Origin: Phycisphaerae bacterium
GTDB taxonomy: Bacteria > Planctomycetota > Phycisphaerae > Sedimentisphaerales > Anaerohalosphaeraceae
DNA: 11,665 nucleotides
Assembly (NCBI GenBank): GCA_021736615.1
Contig: JAIPFN010000180.1
Coordinates: 1 to 11,665 of the forward strand
Reading direction: 5' to 3'
Shown: positions 7,273 through 11,665 of the stretch, in pieces
How the letters are laid out: the number at the start of each line of letters is the position of its first letter
How positions within the stretch are numbered: position 1 is the first letter of the stretch
Notes under the pieces: generated by a model
What the model was told of the DNA's origin: nothing
Databases searched by the model: none
What the model saw: only the letters and a program-made list of their open reading frames with translations
Translations under genes and position numbers: made by a program

Positions 7273-7301
7273 GGTGTACTTCAGTACACTGGCTTTTTTT
7301 T
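7273..7301 (+). terminator. Terminator-like hairpin facing the plus strand
   Basis: GTGTAC-TTCA-GTACAC (7274-7289), extendable by one G-T pair, is followed after GGC by eight T residues (7294-7301) on the plus strand. This has the form of a weak intrinsic terminator for plus-strand transcription, although all genes here run on the minus strand. Read on the minus strand, the hairpin is preceded by an A-run and not followed by a T-run. It lies in the gap between the kinase and the HndB-like gene. It may block antisense transcription, or the dyad alone may be an mRNA processing or regulatory site. Confidence 0.4.
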
Positions 7302-7322
7302 ACTTTTTACTTAGATTCATTG

Positions 7323-7336
7323 TTTGATATTTGATA
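7323..7336. repeat. Heptanucleotide direct repeat, two copies, beside the kinase stop codon
   Basis: TTTGATA occurs twice in tandem (7323-7329, 7330-7336), with a partial third copy (TTTA) running into the stop codon of the kinase gene (7338-7340). The unit length matches that of the four-copy array at 6820-6847, although the sequences differ. Confidence 0.5.
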
Positions 7337-7337
7337 T

Positions 7338-9200
7338 TTAGTTTTCAGTTTTGTCATCAGCCTTCTGGGTTAATAAACTGAACACAAACGAATTACCATT
7401 TTCACGAGGGATCACATTTATAGTGCCACCATGTGCCTCGATTATCTCTTTTGTTATAAACAAACCAAGTCCGGTTCCCTTGACTGTCTTCTTTTCCGGC
7501 ACGTCAAGTCTGGAAAATTTCTTAAACAGTTTATCCATAGCATCTTCGGTTATTGGGCGGCCGTCGTTATACACTTCTATAGTAACTTTCTCTTCATCGA
7601 CGCTGGACGACATCTCAACCTTACCGTCTTTGTTGCCGTATTTCGCCGCGTTGCTGACTAGGTTGTTCGCTACTATCATCATCATCTCCGCATCGGCACT
7701 GACAACAAGTTCCCTGTCGATATTATTAGTTACTTTGATATTCTTGCGTTGGAACTGCTGGATAAAAGTTTCTATACTGACCTCAAATATGTCCTTGCAA
7801 AGGTTAATATCTGTACGGTTTATATCCATCTCGCCTTTTTCAACGCGCGACAGGTTAAGAAACTTTTTAACTGTCGCGGTCAGGTAGTCAAGGTTTCTTG
7901 TGATAGAATCGATCGCACGCTGCTGCTTGAAGTTGATCATCCCGAGGTACCCGTCACGAAGCGAGTAAGAGTTCATGATCGCACTTGAAAGCAGTCCCTT
8001 AAGCTCATGAGCTACAAAACCGATAAGGTCGACATAGCTTTTATTTGATTCGACAAGCTTATCGTTTGTAATTTTCAGATTCTCGTCACGCTCGTCAAGT
8101 TTTGCGGTCATCTCATTAAAAGAATCTACAAGCTTCTTCAACTCGGTTAGCGAGGTGTACCGTTCTGCCTGAACACCAAACTGACCGTTCGATATCTTTT
8201 CCGTCGCCCCAAGCATATTCTCTATGGGCCGTGCGATACTGGCAGCCAGGAAATAACTAATTATTCCGCCAAGGCTTATAGCTATAATGCCTATCGCCAG
8301 AAATGCAAATACCGCTTTAAAGATCATATGAGTAAACGGCTTTTCAAGTGTGCCCACATAAAGGATACCGATGATCTCGCCGTTGATATTTCTTATCGGT
8401 TCGTATGCGGACATGTACCAGTCAGTAACAACGAAGGCCCGGTCCGGCCACGGCAGTCCTTTTTCGATTACCTGATTGTAAACGGTTTCAGACACTTTTG
8501 TCCCGATAGCTCTTTCACCGTTTTCGTCGAGTACATTAGTCGCTATCCGAACGTCTCCCTGGAAGATGGTGACCGTCCCTATGGGTTTGCCGTCATATAA
8601 CTCGTCCTCAAAAACAAGGTTGCTGATCCTGTCGATCAGGGCGAAATCCCTGTTTATAATCTTACCGCCGTAAGCGACCTCGACGACTTTACCTTCATCA
8701 TTATATATCGCCCTGGCACATTCGATAGCCATAGCTTCATTAAGGACTTTTCGTGTGGTAGCTTTCGCTTTAGGAGTTGACAATATTTCCATTGTCGCCT
8801 TATTAAGGCAATCGTCGCCCATCCTCTTTAGTTCCTCAAAGCCGATTATCCTGGCGCCTCGACTTGTTTTTTCTTTGAATGCCTGACGAACGATTTCGCT
8901 CTTATGGGATGAAATATCTGCGGCATTTATTATATAAAGGTAGTCAAGCCCGAGTTGTTCTTTCAATTGATATAGATTTTCATCGAAAGTTACAATTTCG
9001 AAAAATGTCTTGATCGAATCTATCTCGCTTTTATAGACACTCCGGGCACTTATTAGATCATGGTTGACCTGCTGCTGGGCACGTTTGATAATGTCGGTTT
9101 TAATGATATAAAATCCAAGCATGAACACACATATACTCAGTGCCGCAAGAATCACAAAGAACGAGCGAAATACTTTTTGTCTTATACTTTGCGGTTTCAT
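7338..9200 (-). CDS. Membrane sensor histidine kinase with extracytoplasmic Cache-type domain
   Basis: A 620-residue sensor kinase. An N-terminal membrane segment (about 12-33) and a second one (about 293-320) flank an extracytoplasmic domain of about 255 residues. The end of that domain (WYMSAYEPIRNINGEIIGIL, 261-280) is typical of Cache-type sensor domains that bind small ligands. A HAMP linker (about 320-372) leads to a dimerisation domain with the phospho-acceptor H398 in VAHELKGLLSS. In the ATPase domain the N box has N512 and N516, the G1 box reads NDGRPI (545-550, Asn where many kinases have Asp) and the G2 box is GTGLGLFITKE. The start codon overlaps the rex stop as ATGA (9197-9200), indicating translational coupling. 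No response regulator is encoded in the window. Histidine kinase genes are known from clusters of trimeric [FeFe] hydrogenases, so it probably adjusts hydrogenase expression. Its signal is unknown. Confidence 0.9.
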   Translation of the reverse strand: MKPQSIRQKVFRSFFVILAALSICVFMLGFYIIKTDIIKRAQQQVNHDLISARSVYKSEIDSIKTFFEIVTFDENLYQLKEQLGLDYLYIINAADISSHKSEIVRQAFKEKTSRGARIIGFEELKRMGDDCLNKATMEILSTPKAKATTRKVLNEAMAIECARAIYNDEGKVVEVAYGGKIINRDFALIDRISNLVFEDELYDGKPIGTVTIFQGDVRIATNVLDENGERAIGTKVSETVYNQVIEKGLPWPDRAFVVTDWYMSAYEPIRNINGEIIGILYVGTLEKPFTHMIFKAVFAFLAIGIIAISLGGIISYFLAASIARPIENMLGATEKISNGQFGVQAERYTSLTELKKLVDSFNEMTAKLDERDENLKITNDKLVESNKSYVDLIGFVAHELKGLLSSAIMNSYSLRDGYLGMINFKQQRAIDSITRNLDYLTATVKKFLNLSRVEKGEMDINRTDINLCKDIFEVSIETFIQQFQRKNIKVTNNIDRELVVSADAEMMMIVANNLVSNAAKYGNKDGKVEMSSSVDEEKVTIEVYNDGRPITEDAMDKLFKKFSRLDVPEKKTVKGTGLGLFITKEIIEAHGGTINVIPRENGNSFVFSLLTQKADDKTEN

Positions 9201-9832
9201 TTTTTACCCCCGGTTTTTTCCGCGACATTGACAAAATAGATCAGGTTCTCAAGTTCAATTTCAAGATTGATATTATTAATGACAACATCTTCGGCAAGTC
9301 GAAGTTGAATAGGGGCGAAGTTCAGGATACCCTTGATGCCTGCCGAGATCATGATCTCAGATACCTGCTGAGCAACATAGTCCGGAACGGCTAAGATTCC
9401 GATCTTAACAGCATTTTTCATAACGTAATCACGGAAATCGTCCAGCGGATAAATCGGGATTTCCGAATTTGCGTCATATTTGGCTGGGTCGATGTCGAAA
9501 CCTGCTATTATCTGGATTCCTCCGGCCCCAAAACCTTTGTATTTCAGCAAAGCTCGGCCTATGTGGCCTGTTCCTACTATGACGACATTTTGAATCTCGT
9601 TCTTGCCGAGAATGTCACGAAGTTTTTCGATCAGTTCGTCTACATTATATCCGCCTCGGCCATACCCTGATATCCCGAACATCGAAAAGTCTTTTCGTAC
9701 CTGCGATGGTGTCGCACCGGCTGCGTCCGAGAGGTTGTCCGAGAAGACCTTGACAAAGCCAAGTGCTTTCAATCTTTTCAACGCATTTTTATAGCGAGAA
9801 AGTCGGATAATGCATTTTTTGTTAGTTATCAA
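9197..9832 (-). CDS. rex: Redox-sensing transcriptional repressor Rex
   Basis: Rex is a dimeric repressor that leaves its operator when the NADH/NAD+ ratio rises, and it commonly controls fermentation and hydrogenase genes. The 211-residue protein has an N-terminal winged helix, with the DNA-contacting segment around TPSQVRKDFSMFG and the family signature GYGRGGYNV (41-64). A Rossmann domain follows, with G87, G89 and G92 of GTGHIG and D113 at the end of the second strand, fitting NAD(H). The C-terminal helix (about 185-203) is the domain-swapping one. The start is TTG at 9832: it has GGAG (9840-9843) at a 7-nt spacing, there is no in-frame ATG upstream before a stop, and the N-terminus matches Rex proteins from here. 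It is the first gene of the minus-strand series, behind a Rex operator and a strong promoter, so autoregulation is expected. Confidence 0.95.
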   Translation of the reverse strand: MITNKKCIIRLSRYKNALKRLKALGFVKVFSDNLSDAAGATPSQVRKDFSMFGISGYGRGGYNVDELIEKLRDILGKNEIQNVVIVGTGHIGRALLKYKGFGAGGIQIIAGFDIDPAKYDANSEIPIYPLDDFRDYVMKNAVKIGILAVPDYVAQQVSEIMISAGIKGILNFAPIQLRLAEDVVINNINLEIELENLIYFVNVAEKTGGKK

Positions 9833-9839
9833 TGCCAGT

Positions 9840-9843
9840 CTCC
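9840..9843 (-). promoter_or_regulatory. Ribosome-binding site that fixes the rex TTG start
   Basis: On the minus strand GGAG lies 7 nt before the TTG at 9832-9830. No in-frame ATG occurs upstream before a stop codon, so this site decides in favour of the unusual TTG start. Confidence 0.7.
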
Positions 9844-9851
9844 ATTTAGGT

Positions 9852-9865
9852 AGACAATTTTGTCT
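9852..9865 (-). other. 14-bp dyad in the rex leader
   Basis: AGACAA-TT-TTGTCT is a perfect 6-bp inverted repeat between the predicted rex transcription start (near 9916) and the ribosome-binding site. It does not match the Rex operator consensus. It could be an operator for another regulator or a small leader hairpin close to the start codon. Confidence 0.4.
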
Positions 9866-9922
9866 CTTAAGTAATTCCTGCTGGATCTTTAGTTACCTCA
9901 GGTTCACCTATTTACTTTTTAT

Positions 9923-9951
9923 AGTATACGCCTAAAAAAGGGTATGGTCAA
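9923..9951 (-). promoter_or_regulatory. Sigma70-type promoter for rex and the genes after it
   Basis: On the minus strand TTGACC (-35, 9946-9951) and TATACT (-10, 9923-9928) are separated by exactly 17 bp; each differs from the consensus in one position. Transcription would start near 9916 and give a leader of about 85 nt before the TTG of rex. It is the best promoter match I see in the window, and no comparable one is seen in front of the HndB-like gene, so the hydrogenase genes may depend on it. Confidence 0.75.
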
Positions 9952-9956
9952 GAAAA

Positions 9957-9974
9957 TTGTGAAAAAAATCACAC
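9957..9974. promoter_or_regulatory. Rex operator
   Basis: TTGTGA-AAAAAA-TCACAC matches the known Rex site TTGTGA-N6-TCACAA in 11 of the 12 arm positions. It lies 5 bp upstream of the rex -35 hexamer, centred about 49 bp before the predicted start of transcription. The rex gene immediately downstream makes autoregulation by NADH/NAD+ the natural reading. It could also reach the divergent gene, whose start is about 235 bp away. Confidence 0.8.
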
Positions 9975-10143
9975 TATTTTCTTCAGCATGCTATTAAATT
10001 AGCAGATTATAAATAATTGACGGCTAAATAGTGCAATTGATCAGTAGATCAGAGTAGGAAAAACTCAAAAAAACTGTTTTTTCAATAGCCGCATTGTGTA
10101 AACGAGTAATTTTTTGTTGTTTTTTCGAGGTTTTTGGTTATTA

Positions 10144-10175
10144 TTTAGTGATGTTACTTTTTGTAAGTCACTAAA
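10144..10175 (+). promoter_or_regulatory. Nested dyad just upstream of the GH106-type gene
   Basis: TTTAGTGA (10144-10151) and TCACTAAA (10168-10175) are perfect 8-bp arms. Inside them TTAC (10154-10157) and GTAA (10163-10166) pair around a TTTTT loop, giving up to 12 bp of pairing with one small internal loop. It ends 34 nt before the ATG. No T-run follows. It may be an operator of a local regulator or a leader hairpin of the glycosidase mRNA. Confidence 0.5.
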
Positions 10176-10209
10176 ATAGGTATTTCAGGTTCGCAGAGAA
10201 AGGAATCCC

Positions 10210-11665
10210 ATGAAAATCAGATTATTGATCACAGCTATTGTTTTTTGTGTATTAGTCACTTCGGCAGGTGCCGGTTCGCTTGAGGAGGCTTTTGTTAGTC
10301 CTCCGGATTCGGCTCGGCCGGGTGTGTACTGGTATTTTATGGACGGCAACCAGAACCGTGACGAGATGGTTGCTGATCTGCATGCGATGAAAGACGTCGG
10401 TATCGGCAGCGTCCTTTTTCTGGAAGTAAACATCGGGGTTCCCACCGGACCGGTGTCTTTCATGAGTGAGCAATGGCAGGACAATGTTGTTCATGCGATG
10501 AAGACGACCGAACAGCTGGGGATGGAATTTATCCTGGGCACCGGCCCCGGCTGGTCCGGAAGCGGTGGCTCGTGGGTCAAACCCGAAGATTCCATGCAGC
10601 ACCTGGTTGGCAGCAGCACAAAGGTTAAGGGGCCCGTTAAGTTTGAACAAGTCCTTCCAGTACCTGCACCACACAAGCCTAATCATTTTGCCGGAATGAG
10701 CGGGGCACATAGCGATGTTCGCAATAAGTGGTTTCAGGATGTCGCCGTTGTGGCCTTTCCGACTCCTAAGGAGGACATCGCACGATTTGACAATTACGTC
10801 ATAAAGACACTAAAGGATATCCAGCCCTACTCTATAAGGCACTTAACGAACATTGTTGATAATGCGATGGAACAGATTATTTCACAAGCTGATTATTCCG
10901 AACCCGATGCGGCCAAGGTGATAGATGTCAACCGGGTTATCGACCTGACGTCGAAGATGAAATCGGATGGTACGCTTCGCTGGGATGTTCCCGCCGGCGA
11001 CTGGACGATCATGCGATTTGTTTCCCGCAGTACCGGGCAAACGACTAGACCTGCGCCGCGGGCAGGACATGGTTTCGAATGCGATAAATTCAATAGCGAT
11101 GCTTACCGCCGCCACTGGGACAGCTACCAGGGCCGTCTAATTGAAAAACTGGGACGACTGACACCGGGTAAGGGATTGACTACTATTCACCTGGACAGCT
11201 GGGAGATGAGTTCGCAAAATTGGAGCGGCGCCTTTGCCAAAGAGTTTAAAAAACGCCGCGGTTACGACCCTCAGCCTTACTATCCAGCCTACATGGGATT
11301 GGTAGTCGCCAGTCTCGAAAAGACCGAGCGTTTCCTCTGGGATATGCGCAAAACATCCCAGGAAATGGTGCTGGAAAATCATGCCGGCGCGATCAAGAAA
11401 ATTGCTCATAAGCACGGTCTTAAATATTCAAATGAACCTTACGATATGAATCCGGCGGGCAATATGGATCTGGGTTCGGTTGCTGATGAAATAGGTTGCG
11501 AGTTCTGGAACGCAAACGGCGGGCCAGATACGCAGTACAGCTGCATAGAGGCGGTCAGCGTTGCTCATACTATGGGTAAGTCGAAGGTTTTTGCCGAGGC
11601 ATTCACTACAGCTGGAATGCAGTATCTTAACTATCCGACCAATATGAAGGACCAGACTGACTGGG
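10210..11665 (+). CDS. Secreted glycoside hydrolase, GH106 alpha-L-rhamnosidase type (partial)
   Basis: An open frame of 485 codons runs off the right edge without a stop. The ATG at 10210 has AAGGA 5 nt upstream. Residues 1-21 form a signal peptide (charged MKIR, hydrophobic core, cleavage near AGA/GS), so the enzyme is exported. The start of the mature protein, with PPDSARPGVYWYFMDGN (31-47), then GTGPGWSGSGGSW and SMQHLV, matches the N-terminal part of GH106-type enzymes, which release L-rhamnose from pectin-like and other polysaccharides. Further on, HLDSWEMSSQNW and the segment EAFTTAG carry conserved-looking acidic residues that could be catalytic. The family usually exceeds 700 residues, so a large part lies outside. 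It is divergent from rex and probably belongs to another transcription unit. Substrate is not certain: GH106 relatives include uncharacterised specificities. Confidence 0.8.
   Translation, partial: MKIRLLITAIVFCVLVTSAGAGSLEEAFVSPPDSARPGVYWYFMDGNQNRDEMVADLHAMKDVGIGSVLFLEVNIGVPTGPVSFMSEQWQDNVVHAMKTTEQLGMEFILGTGPGWSGSGGSWVKPEDSMQHLVGSSTKVKGPVKFEQVLPVPAPHKPNHFAGMSGAHSDVRNKWFQDVAVVAFPTPKEDIARFDNYVIKTLKDIQPYSIRHLTNIVDNAMEQIISQADYSEPDAAKVIDVNRVIDLTSKMKSDGTLRWDVPAGDWTIMRFVSRSTGQTTRPAPRAGHGFECDKFNSDAYRRHWDSYQGRLIEKLGRLTPGKGLTTIHLDSWEMSSQNWSGAFAKEFKKRRGYDPQPYYPAYMGLVVASLEKTERFLWDMRKTSQEMVLENHAGAIKKIAHKHGLKYSNEPYDMNPAGNMDLGSVADEIGCEFWNANGGPDTQYSCIEAVSVAHTMGKSKVFAEAFTTAGMQYLNYPTNMKDQTDW

Larger units (their letters stand above)
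9833..10209. other. Divergent intergenic region between rex and the GH106-type gene
   Basis: This AT-rich 377-bp stretch has no credible gene. It contains, from left to right: the rex ribosome-binding site (9840-9843), a 14-bp dyad (9852-9865), the rex promoter (9923-9951), the Rex operator (9957-9974), a direct repeat of GATCAG (around 10038-10052), an A/T-run dyad AAAAAAC-T-GTTTTTT (10068-10082) and a nested dyad (10144-10175). No strong sigma70 promoter for the plus strand is evident; TTGACG at 10017-10022 has no good -10 at the right distance, and TATTAT near 10139-10144 lacks a good -35. Confidence 0.7.

Noticed and set aside
9820..9833. Second Rex site (TTGTTAGTTATCAA) over the rex start codon
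   Set aside because: The arms do not form the expected TTGTGA-N6-TCACAA geometry and several positions are asymmetric.
10185..11415. Several minus-strand open frames of 61-152 codons
   Set aside because: They overlap the continuous plus-strand frame of the GH106-type gene, which has a signal peptide, a ribosome-binding site and family motifs, so they are shadows.
1..11665. CRISPR arrays, tRNA or rRNA genes, insertion sequences, phage attachment sites
   Set aside because: I saw no regularly spaced long repeats, no cloverleaf or rRNA-like sequence, no transposase or integrase frame and no terminal inverted repeats.

Overview
The window is about 47% GC by eye. It holds a hydrogen-metabolism locus on the minus strand (positions 9832 down to 102) and the start of an unrelated-looking secreted glycoside hydrolase on the plus strand (10210 to the right edge). 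The gene set (trimeric [FeFe] hydrogenase, its radical-SAM maturases, the NADH sensor Rex) indicates an obligately or facultatively anaerobic fermentative bacterium. A neighbouring family GH106-type alpha-L-rhamnosidase candidate suggests an anaerobic polysaccharide degrader. My best guess is a Phycisphaerae/Sedimentisphaerales-like or other PVC-group bacterium, but this is inference from gene content and style; no rRNA or marker gene is present.

Layout of the minus strand in transcription order: rex (TTG start) overlaps by an ATGA junction a membrane sensor histidine kinase with an extracytoplasmic Cache-like domain. A 134-nt gap follows, then a HndB-like thioredoxin-fold ferredoxin, HydB (NuoF-like, NADH/FMN, GTG start), HydA ([FeFe] hydrogenase catalytic subunit), HydC (NuoE-like), and then the H-cluster maturases HydG and HydE (overlapping). 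A ribosome-binding site at the extreme left edge suggests one more gene, perhaps the third maturase hydF, just outside the window.

How they work together: HydA, HydB and HydC should form a soluble NAD(H)- and ferredoxin-linked hydrogenase of the electron-bifurcating type. HydG makes the Fe(CO)(CN) synthon and HydE processes it towards the 2Fe subcluster. Rex senses NADH/NAD+. A near-perfect Rex operator (9957-9974) sits immediately upstream of a strong sigma70-type promoter (-35 9946-9951, 17-bp spacer, -10 9923-9928) that fires into rex, so NADH build-up should derepress rex, the kinase and probably the hydrogenase genes downstream. The kinase has no response regulator in the window.

The most interesting points are: (i) non-canonical residues in two of the three H-cluster motifs of HydA (TSCSSAW and MCCTAKK in place of TSCCPxW and MPCxxK); (ii) one locus joining redox sensor, membrane sensor kinase, hydrogenase and maturases; (iii) the precisely readable Rex operator/promoter; (iv) small dyads in every non-overlapping gap and heptamer tandem repeats next to two stop codons. 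The 377-bp divergent region between rex and the GH106 gene also contains a nested 12-bp-paired dyad just upstream of the GH106 start.
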